32,868 nt of DNA from Amnibacterium sp. (lineage in GTDB: Bacteria; Actinomycetota; Actinomycetes; Actinomycetales; Microbacteriaceae): assembly GCF_025463795.1 (NCBI RefSeq), contig NZ_JAODBE010000059.1, forward strand, positions 1-32,868, given 5' to 3'. Shown piece by piece: positions 15,118 through 23,043 of this stretch (within the stretch, counting starts at the first letter, position 1; each line of letters opens with the position of its first letter). The notes beneath the pieces were generated by a model, which was not told where the DNA came from, did no database searches, and saw nothing but the letters and a program-made list of their open reading frames with translations. The position numbers and the translations under genes were made by a program.

Positions 15118-16302
15118 ATGACGAGCGCGACAGCCCGCGTGCCGGTCCGCCGGCACATGGCGGGCATCCGGCGGGGCCAGGCCGCGTCCGGCTACCTGTT
15201 CACGGCGCCGGCGGTGATCGTGCTGGTCGTCTTCCTCGTGATCCCGATCTTCATGGCCCTCTGGGTGAGCTTCAGCGACTGGGGCGGCAGGGGGTCGCCG
15301 TTCGCCTCCGGCGTGCACTTCGTCGGGTTGAAGAACTACGGCGCCCTCACCGGCGGCGGCGGGCTCGCCGAGCAGGACTTCGGCACCGCCCTCCGCAACA
15401 ACCTGTGGTTCGTCATCCTCGTCGTGCCGACGCAGACCGTGATCGCGCTGCTGCTCGCCGTGCTCGTGAACAACCGGATCCTGAAGGGGCGCGGGTTCTT
15501 CCGCACGGCCTTCTACTTCCCGTCCGTCACGAGCTCCGTCGCGATCACGGTGCTGTGGTACTTCCTGTTCAACCCGACGGGGGCGGTGAACCAGCTGCTC
15601 GGGGCCGTCGGCCTCCACGGGCCGAACTGGCCCGCGGACGCGTCGGGGGTGCTCCACGACCTGCTCTCGCTGGTCGGGCTGCGGACCGGACCCGGCTTCC
15701 TCGTGAACGGCTCGTTCCTCGGGGTGACCTGGTGGGACTGGCTGTCCGGGCCCTCCGTCGGGATGATGATCATCATCACGATGGTCGTCTTCACGACCAG
15801 CGGCACCTTCATGCTGCTGTTCATCGCGGCGCTGCAGAACCTCTCCCAGGAGGTCGAGGAGGCCGCGATGGTCGACGGGGCGACGGCCTGGCAGCGGTTC
15901 CGGCTCGTCACCCTGCCGCAGCTGCGCACGACCCTCTTCACCGTGCTGACCCTCGGGCTCATCGGCACGTGGCAGGTCTTCGACCAGGTGTTCGTCGGCA
16001 GCCAGGGCGATCCGGGCAAGACCACCTTGACGCCCGCCTACCTCTCCTACGTCGCCGGGTTCCAGAACCAGGACTGGGGCCAGGCGGCGGCGATCGCGTT
16101 CATCCTGTTCGCGATCATCGTGTTCTTCACGCTCGTGCAGCGCTGGGTGCTGCGGGAGCGGGGCGTCTCGAGGCGCCGGATGCGCCGGAACGGCTTCGAT
16201 CGCAACGACAGCGGCGAGTACGCCGCGGCCGATCGCCTCCTCACCGCCGCGGCCGTCGCCGGCGCGGTCCAGAACCGGGACTCGTCAGGAGGCTCGCTGT
16301 GA
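15118..16302 (+). CDS. Sugar ABC transporter permease, MalF type
   Basis: The 394-residue membrane protein has about six helices. The first (FTAPAVIVLVVFLVIPIFMA) follows a basic tail, and the cytoplasmic ATPase-contact EAA loop is EEAAMVDGATAWQRFRLVTL. It forms the channel with the following permease. It is longer than usual for MalF-type binding-protein-dependent permeases (about 300 residues) because of an enlarged periplasmic loop (about residues 155-210) and a roughly 45-residue polar C-terminal tail after the last helix (RRRMRRNGFDRNDSGEYAA onward). The ATG at 15118 has CGAGGAG just upstream. The stop overlaps the next start by 4 nt (GTGA). Confidence 0.92.
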   Translation: MTSATARVPVRRHMAGIRRGQAASGYLFTAPAVIVLVVFLVIPIFMALWVSFSDWGGRGSPFASGVHFVGLKNYGALTGGGGLAEQDFGTALRNNLWFVILVVPTQTVIALLLAVLVNNRILKGRGFFRTAFYFPSVTSSVAITVLWYFLFNPTGAVNQLLGAVGLHGPNWPADASGVLHDLLSLVGLRTGPGFLVNGSFLGVTWWDWLSGPSVGMMIIITMVVFTTSGTFMLLFIAALQNLSQEVEEAAMVDGATAWQRFRLVTLPQLRTTLFTVLTLGLIGTWQVFDQVFVGSQGDPGKTTLTPAYLSYVAGFQNQDWGQAAAIAFILFAIIVFFTLVQRWVLRERGVSRRRMRRNGFDRNDSGEYAAADRLLTAAAVAGAVQNRDSSGGSL

Positions 16303-17198
16303 CCACCACCACCGCGCCGGCCCGCACGGCCGCCCCCGCCACGACGACGGGCGCCGGGCGCCGGCGCCGCCGGCCTTTCCGGCTGGGCGGCGCGCTGCTC
16401 TACGTCGTGCTGATCGTCATCGCGGTCATCTACATCTTCCCGTTCCTGATCGACATCTCGACGTCGTTCAAGACGGAGACGGACGCCACGAACGACCCGC
16501 TCGGCCTGCTCCCGCCGACCTGGAGCGTGGCCGCCTACACCTACCTCTTCGCGAACTCCGACTTCCCGATCTGGTTCGTGAACTCCGCGGTCGTCACCGT
16601 CGCGGTGACGACCGGCCGCACGCTGTTCGACTCCGCGGCCGGCTACGCGCTCGCGCGGCTGCGGTTCGGCGGGCGGAACGCCCTCTACGCCGGCTTCATC
16701 GCGGTGATGGCGGTGCCCGGCGTCGTGCTGCTCATCCCGAAGTTCCTCGTGATCAACCAGCTGGGCATGTTCGACTCCTACTCGGGCATGATCGTGCCGC
16801 TGTTCGCGGACGCCGCCGGGGTGTTCATCATGAAGAACTTCTTCGAGTCCATCCCGGTCGCCGTCGAGGAGGCCGCCAGGATCGACGGCGCCGGCACGCT
16901 GAGAACGTTCTGGTCGGTGATCCTGCCGATGGCGCGGCCGGCGCTCGTGACGATCGTCATCCTGTCGTTCCAGGGATCGTGGAACGAGCTCGCGCACTTC
17001 ATCGTCTCGACGAGCAGCCCCGACCTGTACACGCTGACGAAGGGCGTCGCGACGCTGTCGTCCGGGGCGATCGGCTCCGCGAAGCGCTACCCGGTGCAGC
17101 TCGGCGCGGCGGCGATCATGACGATCCCGGTCGCGATCCTCTTCATCGCCTTCCAGCGGCGGATCACGAACACGGCGAGCGGCGCGGTCAAGGAGTAG
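16299..17198 (+). CDS. Sugar ABC transporter permease, MalG type
   Basis: The 299-residue membrane protein has a Thr/Ala-rich then Arg-rich cytoplasmic N-terminus (GAGRRRRRPFRLGG), about six helices, and the EAA loop EEAARIDGAGTLRTFWSVIL that docks on the ATPase. The GTG at 16299 overlaps the previous stop (GTGA) and has a perfect AGGAGG at 16287-16292 inside the upstream gene, indicating coupled translation. No ATP-binding subunit follows, so the transporter must use an ATPase encoded elsewhere, as Streptomyces sugar importers use the shared MsiK. The 3' end overlaps the convergent ybaK-like gene by 11 nt. Confidence 0.92.
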   Translation: MTTTTAPARTAAPATTTGAGRRRRRPFRLGGALLYVVLIVIAVIYIFPFLIDISTSFKTETDATNDPLGLLPPTWSVAAYTYLFANSDFPIWFVNSAVVTVAVTTGRTLFDSAAGYALARLRFGGRNALYAGFIAVMAVPGVVLLIPKFLVINQLGMFDSYSGMIVPLFADAAGVFIMKNFFESIPVAVEEAARIDGAGTLRTFWSVILPMARPALVTIVILSFQGSWNELAHFIVSTSSPDLYTLTKGVATLSSGAIGSAKRYPVQLGAAAIMTIPVAILFIAFQRRITNTASGAVKE

Positions 17199-17739
17199 CC
17201 GGTCTGCCCAATCCTTCGACGACCTCGGCACCCGGCAGGCCGGCCAGCACCGAGCCGGGTACGAGCAGCTTCGAGCCGCGGAGCCCGGACCCGATGAGCA
17301 CGACCGCCTGCGGCACGACGTCCGCGTCGACGAGGATCGGCCAGTCCGCCGGCAGCCCGATCGGGGTGATGCCGCCGTACTCCATGCCGGTGCGGCCGAC
17401 GGCCTCGTCCATGGCGAGGAACGAGGCCTTGCGCACGTCGAGCCGTTTGCGCACGACGCCGTTCACATCGGCGCGCTTGGTCGACGGCACGAGGCAGGCC
17501 GCGACCCGCTCGGCACCCTCCCGGCGGCCGGCGACGACGACGCAGTTCACCAGCGTCGCCGGGTCGAGGCCGTAGACCTCCCGCGTCGCCGCCGTCTCGG
17601 AGATCGCGGGGTCGATCGCGAAGACGCCGATGCGCTCGGCGAGCCCGTGCTCGGCGAGGAACGCCGCGACCGGCACGGCGAGCAGGTCGGGGCGCTCCCC
17701 CGCCGGTCCGGCGGTGATGGAACCGAGCTCGAACGGCAT
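17188..17739 (-). CDS. YbaK/EbsC-family aminoacyl-tRNA deacylase
   Basis: The 183-residue product is a YbaK/ProX-type editing-domain protein. Conserved elements are VNCVVVAGRREG, the RKASFLAMDEAV region holding the family's conserved lysine, and the GGITPIGLP loop. E. coli YbaK hydrolyses Cys-tRNA(Pro), and other members remove Ala or Ser from wrong tRNAs. Here the gene begins at the stop codon of cysE (TGATG, 1-nt overlap), so it is translated with the cysteine biosynthesis genes. This is consistent with, but does not prove, Cys-tRNA(Pro) editing. The N-terminal 35 residues precede the usual core. Its 3' end overlaps the ABC permease gene by 11 nt. Confidence 0.82.
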   Translation of the reverse strand: MPFELGSITAGPAGERPDLLAVPVAAFLAEHGLAERIGVFAIDPAISETAATREVYGLDPATLVNCVVVAGRREGAERVAACLVPSTKRADVNGVVRKRLDVRKASFLAMDEAVGRTGMEYGGITPIGLPADWPILVDADVVPQAVVLIGSGLRGSKLLVPGSVLAGLPGAEVVEGLGRPATP

Positions 17740-18299
17740 CAGATCACCCAGTTGTGCTCGGAGGCGTCGGCCGGTGACCGTGGTCGCGACGTCGCCGGCA
17801 TGCCGAGCACGAGCGAGTGCGGCGGTGCGTCGTGCACGACGACCGCGCCCGCGCCGACGACGCTGTCCGCGCCGACGGTGATCGGGCCGAGCAGGGTCGC
17901 CCCCGCACCGATCAGCACCCGGTCACCGACGGTCGGATGGCGCTTCACGTGCCGCCAGGTCGTGCCGCCGAGGGTCACCCCGTGGTACAGCGTGACGTCG
18001 TCGCCGATCTCGGCCGTCTCACCGATGACGACGCCCGACCCGTGATCGATGAACAGCCGTCGCCCGATCGTCGCGCCCGGGTGGATCTCGACGCCCGTGA
18101 GGAACCGGGTGAGCTGCGACAGCAGCCGTGCGGTGAACCGATGGCCGGAGCGGTGGACGCGATGGGCGATCCGGTAGGACCAGACGGCGTGCAGGCCCGG
18201 GTAGGTGAGCGCCGCCTCGACACGCGATCGCGCGGCGGGATCGCGGTGCTTCGCCGCGTCGAGGTCCTCGCGGAACCCGATGAACGAACGGCCGCTCAC
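17739..18299 (-). CDS. cysE: Serine O-acetyltransferase (short form)
   Basis: The 186-residue product is a left-handed beta-helix acetyltransferase. It has a short N-terminal helical segment ([20 protein letters not shown]) and hexapeptide repeats from about residue 70, including the conserved [20 protein letters not shown] and [20 protein letters not shown] motifs with catalytic Asp/His. It makes O-acetylserine from serine and acetyl-CoA. It is the truncated form common in actinobacteria rather than the roughly 270-residue enterobacterial form. The last residue is Ile (NWVI), the residue that in known cysteine synthase complexes inserts into the CysK active site. The GTG start at 18299 overlaps the cysK stop by 4 nt, so translation is probably coupled. 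Confidence 0.92.
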   Translation of the reverse strand: MSGRSFIGFREDLDAAKHRDPAARSRVEAALTYPGLHAVWSYRIAHRVHRSGHRFTARLLSQLTRFLTGVEIHPGATIGRRLFIDHGSGVVIGETAEIGDDVTLYHGVTLGGTTWRHVKRHPTVGDRVLIGAGATLLGPITVGADSVVGAGAVVVHDAPPHSLVLGMPATSRPRSPADASEHNWVI

Positions 18300-19231
18300 A
18301 CGTCCAGGTCCTCGTAGAGCACCGTCGAGAGGTAGCGCTCGCCGGAGCTGGCGACGATCACGACGATCGTCCTGCCCGCGTTCTCGGGGCGCTTCGCGAG
18401 CTCCACGGCGGCGTGCACCGTGGCTCCCGAGGAGATGCCGGCGAGGATGCCCTCCTCGACGCCCAGGCGCCTCGCCATCGCCACGGACTGCGCGATGTCG
18501 ACGTCGACGACCTCGTCGTAGACGGTGCGGTCGAGCACGTCCGGCACGAAGTTCGCGCCGATGCCCTGGATCTTGTGCGGGCCGGGCGCCCCGCCGTTCA
18601 GGATGGCCGACTCCTTCGGCTCGACCGCCACGACCGTGAGGCCCGGCTTCTGCTCCTTCAGGTACCTGCCCGCGCCGGTGATCGTGCCGCCCGTACCGAC
18701 GCCCGCGACGAACACGTCGACGGCGCCGTCGGTGTCCTCCCAGATCTCGGGCCCGGTCGTGGCGTGATGGATCGCCGGGTTGGCCTCGTTCTCGAACTGG
18801 CGCGCGAGCACGGCGCCAGGACGCTCCGCGGCGATCTGCTCGGCGCGCGACACCGCGCCCCGCATCCCCTCCGCAGCGGGCGTGAGCACCAGCTCGGCCC
18901 CGAAGGCGCGGAGCACCTTGCGCCGCTCGACGGACGCGGACTCGGGCATCGTCAGCACGACGCTGTACCCGCGGGCCGCGCCGACCATGGCGAGCGCGAT
19001 GCCGGTGTTGCCGCTCGTGCCCTCGACGACGGTGCCCCCCGGCTGCAGGGCTCCGGCGCGCTCGGCGGCGTCGACGACCGCGATGCCGAGCCGGTCCTTC
19101 ACGCTCGACGACGGGTTGTAGAACTCGAGCTTCGCGAGCACGGTGGCGGCGGCGCCGTCGGTCACGCGGTTGAGCCGCACGAGCGGCGTCCGCCCGAACG
19201 CCTCCGTGATGGACGAGTGGATGCGAGCCAT
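18296..19231 (-). CDS. cysK: Cysteine synthase A (O-acetylserine sulfhydrylase)
   Basis: The 311-residue product is a PLP fold-type II enzyme. Visible are the PLP-lysine motif [15 protein letters not shown] (Lys near residue 45), the substrate loop [20 protein letters not shown], the phosphate-binding [17 protein letters not shown] and the C-terminal [16 protein letters not shown]. It replaces the acetate of O-acetylserine with sulfide to make cysteine. Length and motifs fit CysK; a cystathionine beta-synthase would be longer. The ATG at 19231 has an AAGG-type ribosome binding site and marks the first conserved residue ([20 protein letters not shown]). It is first in the cysK-cysE-ybaK unit. 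Confidence 0.94.
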   Translation of the reverse strand: MARIHSSITEAFGRTPLVRLNRVTDGAAATVLAKLEFYNPSSSVKDRLGIAVVDAAERAGALQPGGTVVEGTSGNTGIALAMVGAARGYSVVLTMPESASVERRKVLRAFGAELVLTPAAEGMRGAVSRAEQIAAERPGAVLARQFENEANPAIHHATTGPEIWEDTDGAVDVFVAGVGTGGTITGAGRYLKEQKPGLTVVAVEPKESAILNGGAPGPHKIQGIGANFVPDVLDRTVYDEVVDVDIAQSVAMARRLGVEEGILAGISSGATVHAAVELAKRPENAGRTIVVIVASSGERYLSTVLYEDLDV

Positions 19232-19271
19232 GTCTGCCTTCGTCGGGTCGGGGAGCAGTGCGCTGCCGCCC

Positions 19272-19277
19272 AGCCTA
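19272..19277 (-). promoter_or_regulatory. Candidate -10 of cysK-cysE-ybaK
   Basis: On the minus strand TAGGCT fits TANNNT and would initiate about 33 nt before the cysK ATG. The -35 is not clear. No obvious CymR-like or riboswitch structure is visible in the leader. Confidence 0.35.
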
Positions 19278-19374
19278 GGACGGCGCGCCGAGGCGGAACC
19301 GCGCGGGCCGGGCGTCGCACCTGCGAGAGCCGTATGACCCTCGGATCCCGCGCTCCGCGCCCCGGTTCCGCGCG

Positions 19375-19380
19375 TACGCT
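19375..19380 (+). promoter_or_regulatory. Candidate -10 of the LolA-like/ABC operon
   Basis: TACGCT fits TANNNT. It lies 26 nt before the ATG at 19407 with a GGAAGAAGG ribosome binding site between. It sits in the 175-bp region divergent from cysK. The rest of that gap holds nothing else I can identify. Confidence 0.35.
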
Positions 19381-19406
19381 CGAGGATCGAGGAAGAAGGT
19401 CCACCG

Positions 19407-20459
19407 ATGCCCCACCGCGCCCTCCGCTGGCTTCCCGCCGTGATCGCTCCCGTCGTCGTCGCCGGCGCGGTCGCGATCCCCCTCGCCGCCACCGCCTCCA
19501 CCGACCTGCCCGGCCGGTCGCCCGCGCAGGTGCTCGCCCTCGTCGCGCACGCGAGGTCGCTGCCCGGCTACACCGGCGAGCTCGCGCAGACGTCCGACCT
19601 CGGTCTCCCGCAGCTGCCGAGCACCGGTCCCGGCTCCGACTCGCAGACGGCCTCGGCGCTCGACCTCCTCACCGGCTCGCACCGCGCATCGATCGCGGTG
19701 TCGGGCACGACCCGCAGCCGCGTCGCGGTGCTCGACTCGATGGGCGAGCGCGACGTCGTGCGCGACGGCGACACCGTCTGGTTCTGGGACTCCGCGAAGA
19801 ACACGGCCGAGCAGGTCACCGTCGGCGCCCGCGCGACCGCTCCCGAGCGGTCGACGACCATGACCCCGCAGACCGCGGCGGATGAGGCGATCGCCCGGAT
19901 CACGCCCTCCACGGACGTGACCGTCGAGACGACCACGACGGTCGCCGGTCACGCCGCCTACACGCTCGTGCTCACCCCGAGGACCGACGCCACCACGGTC
20001 GGATCCGTGCGGATCGCGGTCGACGGCACGACGGGGCTGCCGCTGCGCGTGCAGCTCTTCGCCCGCGGCGCGGGCTCGCCCGCGTTCGAGGTCGGCTTCA
20101 CCCGGCTCGACTACGCCGTGCCCGCGGCGTCCCGCTTCGACTTCGCCGCCCCGTCCGGTGCGACCGTCGAGCGCCACACGCTGACGCCCGGCACCCACCG
20201 GCCCTCGTCCGGGAAGGCGCTGCCGGCGAAGCCGACCGTGACCGGCTCCGGCTGGGACGCGGTCGTCTCGATCCCCGCGGCGGACGTGCCCGCCTCGATC
20301 GACAGCAACGCGACGTTCCTGCGGCTCACGCAGCCGGCTGCGGGCGGCGGACGGATCCTGTCGACCTCGCTCGTCACGGTGCTGCGCACCGGCGACGGCC
20401 GGGTGCTCGCGGGCGCCGTCCCGGCGAGCCGGCTCGAAGCGCTCGCCGCGCAGGGCTGA
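19407..20459 (+). CDS. Exported LolA/RseB-like protein
   Basis: The 350-residue product has an N-terminal signal (LRWLPAVIAPVVVAGAVAIP followed by LAATASTD) and a beta-rich domain resembling the LolA/LppX/RseB fold. Segments such as GDTVWFWDSAKNTAEQVTVG, GHAAYTLVLTPR and GSVRIAVDGTTGLPLRVQL read as the successive strands of that half-barrel. In Gram-positive bacteria this fold binds lipid or lipidated partners, or serves in envelope stress sensing. The role here is unknown. A GGAAGAAGG site (19391-19399) precedes the ATG. An ABC ATPase and permease follow within 8 nt, so it may be an accessory of that exporter or sense the same signal. Confidence 0.75.
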   Translation: MPHRALRWLPAVIAPVVVAGAVAIPLAATASTDLPGRSPAQVLALVAHARSLPGYTGELAQTSDLGLPQLPSTGPGSDSQTASALDLLTGSHRASIAVSGTTRSRVAVLDSMGERDVVRDGDTVWFWDSAKNTAEQVTVGARATAPERSTTMTPQTAADEAIARITPSTDVTVETTTTVAGHAAYTLVLTPRTDATTVGSVRIAVDGTTGLPLRVQLFARGAGSPAFEVGFTRLDYAVPAASRFDFAAPSGATVERHTLTPGTHRPSSGKALPAKPTVTGSGWDAVVSIPAADVPASIDSNATFLRLTQPAAGGGRILSTSLVTVLRTGDGRVLAGAVPASRLEALAAQG

Positions 20460-20467
20460 ACCGCCCG

Positions 20468-21415
20468 GTGCCGCAGGCCGACCACGCCGTCCTGACGCAC
20501 GGCCTCACGAAGCGGTTCGGGTCCCGCAACGCCGTCGACGGCGTCGACCTCGCGGTGCCGACCGGCAGCGTGTTCGGCTTCCTCGGCCCGAACGGATCCG
20601 GCAAGACCACGACGATCCGCATGCTCCTCGGCCTGATCAGCGCGACGAGCGGCGACGTGGCCGTGCTCGGCGAGCGGATGCCGGACCGCTGGGCGACCGT
20701 GCTGCCGCGCGTCGGCGCGCTCGTCGAGGGTCCGGGCTTCGCGCCGTACCTCTCCGGCGCGGCGAACCTGCACCGGCTCGACTCGGCGGACGGACGGGCC
20801 GACGGCCGGACCCGGTCGGGCCGGATCGCCGACGCGCTCGATCGGGTCGGCCTCACGGCCGCCGCCGGGAAGGCGGTGAAGGCCTACTCGCTCGGCATGA
20901 AGCAGCGCCTCGGCCTCGCGAACGCCCTCCTCCGGCCGCGGGAGCTGCTCGTCCTCGACGAGCCCACGAACGGGCTCGATCCTCAGGGCACCAGGGAGGT
21001 GCGCTCCCTGGTGCGCTCCTTCGCGGGCGACGGCACGACGGTCTTCGTGTCGAGCCACCTGCTCGCCGAGATCGAGCAGCTCTGCAGCCACGTCGGCGTG
21101 ATGCGCGCAGGGCGGATCGTCGCGCAGGGCACGCTCGACGAGCTGCGCGGCCACGACCATCCGGTCGCCCGGATCCTCACGCCGGACACGGGGGCGGCGG
21201 CTCGCGTGCTCACCGAGCGCGGGCTCGTCCCACAGCTGCCCGAGGCGGCCGGCGGCGAGCTCTCGGCACCGCTGCCGGAGGGCCTGTCCCCCGAGTCGCT
21301 CGTGGCCGGGCTCGTGGCCGCCGGTGTGCGCGTCCGCGGCTTCCGGGTGGACGAGCCGAGCCTCGAGGAGCGGTTCGTCGCCCTCACGGGGGAGGGCTTC
21401 GATGTCGAGTCCTGA
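20468..21415 (+). CDS. ABC transporter ATP-binding protein (ABC-2 type)
   Basis: The 315-residue product is a CcmA/DrrA-type ATPase. Walker A is GPNGSGKTTT (residues about 40-49), the signature is YSLGMKQRLGLANAL, Walker B is ELLVLDEPTNGLDPQ, and the switch His is in VFVSSHLLAEIEQL. The roughly 95-residue C-terminal extension (DTGAAARVLTERGLVPQLPE to the end) is usual for this class. It powers the membrane protein encoded next. The GTG start at 20468 has only a weak ribosome binding site (AGGG, 20453-20456), suggesting re-initiation after the gene 8 nt upstream. The 3' end overlaps the permease by 14 nt. Confidence 0.9.
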   Translation: MPQADHAVLTHGLTKRFGSRNAVDGVDLAVPTGSVFGFLGPNGSGKTTTIRMLLGLISATSGDVAVLGERMPDRWATVLPRVGALVEGPGFAPYLSGAANLHRLDSADGRADGRTRSGRIADALDRVGLTAAAGKAVKAYSLGMKQRLGLANALLRPRELLVLDEPTNGLDPQGTREVRSLVRSFAGDGTTVFVSSHLLAEIEQLCSHVGVMRAGRIVAQGTLDELRGHDHPVARILTPDTGAAARVLTERGLVPQLPEAAGGELSAPLPEGLSPESLVAGLVAAGVRVRGFRVDEPSLEERFVALTGEGFDVES

Positions 21416-22250
21416 GCCGCCGGGGCGACGCGGGGCGACCCTCCCCCTGCTCGCCTCGGAGATCCGCGTGCTGTTCCGTCGCCGGCGCACCTGGGCGATG
21501 CTGATCGCCCTCGCCGCGGTGCCGGTCCTCGTCGCCGTCGCGGTGCGGATCTCGGAGGGCCGAGCCGAGGACGGGCGCGGTCCGGCGCTCATCGGCGCCA
21601 TCGCCGGCAACGGCCTCTTCGTGGGGGTCGCCTCCCTGGTGCTCGCCATCCCGCTGTTCCTGCCCCTCACGATCGGCGTCGTCGCCGGCGACACGATCGC
21701 CGGCGAGGCGAGTCAGGGCACGCTGCGCTACCTGCTCGTCGTGCCCGCCGGCCGCACGCGGCTGCTCGTCGTGAAGTTCCTCGGCTCGGCCGTGTTCGCG
21801 ATCGCCGCGCCGCTCGCGATCGTGCTCGCCGGCACCCTGATCGGCTGGGCGCTCTTCCCGATCGGGCCCGTGACGCTGCTCTCGGGCGACCAGGTCCCCG
21901 TGGCGGAGGGCCTCCTGCGCCTGCTCCTGATCGGCCTCTACGTCGCCGTCGCCATGCTCGGGATGACCGCGATCGGCCTGTTCGTCTCGACCGTCACCGA
22001 CGTCCCGGTCGGTGCGATGGCCGCCACCGTCGTGCTCGCCGTCGCGTCCGAGGTGCTCGACCAGCTGCCGCAGATCGCGTGGCTGCATCCGTTCCTCTTC
22101 ACGGATTCGTGGCTGGGCCTCATCGACCTGCTGCGGCAGCCGCCGCTGCTCTCGACGTTCGGCACGAACGCGCTGCTCCAGGGCGCCTACGTCCTCGTGT
22201 TCGGCGCGCTCGCCTACGGCCGGATGACCACCCGCGACGTGCTCGCCTGA
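21402..22250 (+). CDS. ABC-2 type transporter permease
   Basis: The 282-residue membrane protein has about six helices. A cytoplasmic N-terminus (LLASEIRVLFRRRRTW) leads into the first helix, then a central motif DTIAGEASQGTLRYLLVVPA typical of ABC-2 permeases (the loop contacting the ATPase), followed by four hydrophobic segments. A hydrophilic extracytoplasmic loop lies near residues 145-160. The ATG at 21402 is inside the ATPase gene with GGGGAGGG (21389-21396) as ribosome binding site. The transported substrate is unknown; such pairs export drugs, lipids or peptides. A hairpin follows the stop. Confidence 0.88.
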   Translation: MSSPEPPGRRGATLPLLASEIRVLFRRRRTWAMLIALAAVPVLVAVAVRISEGRAEDGRGPALIGAIAGNGLFVGVASLVLAIPLFLPLTIGVVAGDTIAGEASQGTLRYLLVVPAGRTRLLVVKFLGSAVFAIAAPLAIVLAGTLIGWALFPIGPVTLLSGDQVPVAEGLLRLLLIGLYVAVAMLGMTAIGLFVSTVTDVPVGAMAATVVLAVASEVLDQLPQIAWLHPFLFTDSWLGLIDLLRQPPLLSTFGTNALLQGAYVLVFGALAYGRMTTRDVLA

Positions 22251-22252
22251 TC

Positions 22253-22270
22253 GCCGGCGCCCCCGCCGGC
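22253..22270 (+). terminator. GC hairpin after the ABC permease gene
   Basis: GCCGGCG (22253-22259) pairs with CGCCGGC (22264-22270) around a CCCC loop, 2 nt past the stop codon. There is no U-tract. It is the best terminator candidate for the 19407-22250 operon. Confidence 0.5.
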
Positions 22271-22281
22271 CGAGGAGCGGG

Positions 22282-23043
22282 GTGTTCCGTCGGTACGACC
22301 GACCGTTCCGAACTAGGTTGGGAGCACGGGCCCGCCGGGGGTGCGGGTCGCGCGGCCGAGAGGGCAGACCGACGAAGATCATCAGCTACAACCTGCGCGA
22401 GCACACGGCGAGCGGGGAGCTCGCGGCCATCGCCGAGCGGTACGACGCCGATGTGCTCTGTCTCCAGGAGTGCGACAGCACCGACATGCCGCTGCACATC
22501 GGTCCGCTCGCGCTCGTCGACCAGACCAGGGGCAACCGGCTGGGCCTGGCGATGTACCTGCGCTCGGACCGGTTCCAGGTGCACCGCACCAAGGTGTTCG
22601 CGCTCCGCAAGTCGCTGCACGACCGCGTGATGGCGCCCGCCCACGAACGGCTGCTCGCGGCGCACCTCACCGACCTCCAGACGGGGTGCGAGGTGCTCGT
22701 CGGCGACTTCCACGCGGCGCCGCTGACCGCCTCCAACTCCCTTCGGCGCAAGCAGATCGCGGCGGCGCACGAGGGCATGCGCACCATGAAGGCGGGCGTG
22801 CCCGCCGTCATGGTCGGCGACTTCAACTACCCGTGGTTCGTGCGGGGCCTCGAGCGGAAGCTCTCGACGACCGGGTACCAGCTCACGAGGACGAACGCGC
22901 CGACCTACGTGCGCTACCGCTACTTCAGCGGGTACTTCGACTTCGTGACGTCGACGGGGTTCCACATCGACGACATCGACGTGCTCCCCCAGGGCGCCTC
23001 CGACCACCTGCCGATCAGCCTCACGGCGCGGATCGCCGCCTAG
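22282..23043 (+). CDS. Endonuclease/exonuclease/phosphatase (EEP) family hydrolase
   Basis: The EEP fold is clear from KIISYNLREHTASGELAAIA (first strand, Asn), DADVLCLQEC (catalytic Glu), MVGDFNYP (Asp/Asn) and GASDHLPISL (Asp-His pair). Such enzymes are metal-dependent phosphodiesterases acting on DNA, RNA or phospho-substrates; the substrate here is unknown. Conserved sequence starts at about 22375. The boundaries given use the longest standard start, GTG 22282, with GAGGAG 4-5 nt upstream (253 residues). TTG 22318 is an alternative. A promoter-like TAGGTT at 22314-22319 and a well-spaced AGAGGG before ACG 22372 instead point to a shorter protein of about 224 residues with a non-standard start. 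The 3' end overlaps the convergent gene by 23 nt. Confidence 0.75.
   Translation: MFRRYDRPFRTRLGARARRGCGSRGREGRPTKIISYNLREHTASGELAAIAERYDADVLCLQECDSTDMPLHIGPLALVDQTRGNRLGLAMYLRSDRFQVHRTKVFALRKSLHDRVMAPAHERLLAAHLTDLQTGCEVLVGDFHAAPLTASNSLRRKQIAAAHEGMRTMKAGVPAVMVGDFNYPWFVRGLERKLSTTGYQLTRTNAPTYVRYRYFSGYFDFVTSTGFHIDDIDVLPQGASDHLPISLTARIAA
22314..22319 (+). promoter_or_regulatory. Candidate -10 within the annotated 5' end of the EEP gene
   Basis: TAGGTT fits TANNNT and would start transcription near 22326, downstream of the GTG at 22282 and the TTG at 22318. If used, the functional start must be further in. There is no strong -35. Confidence 0.3.
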
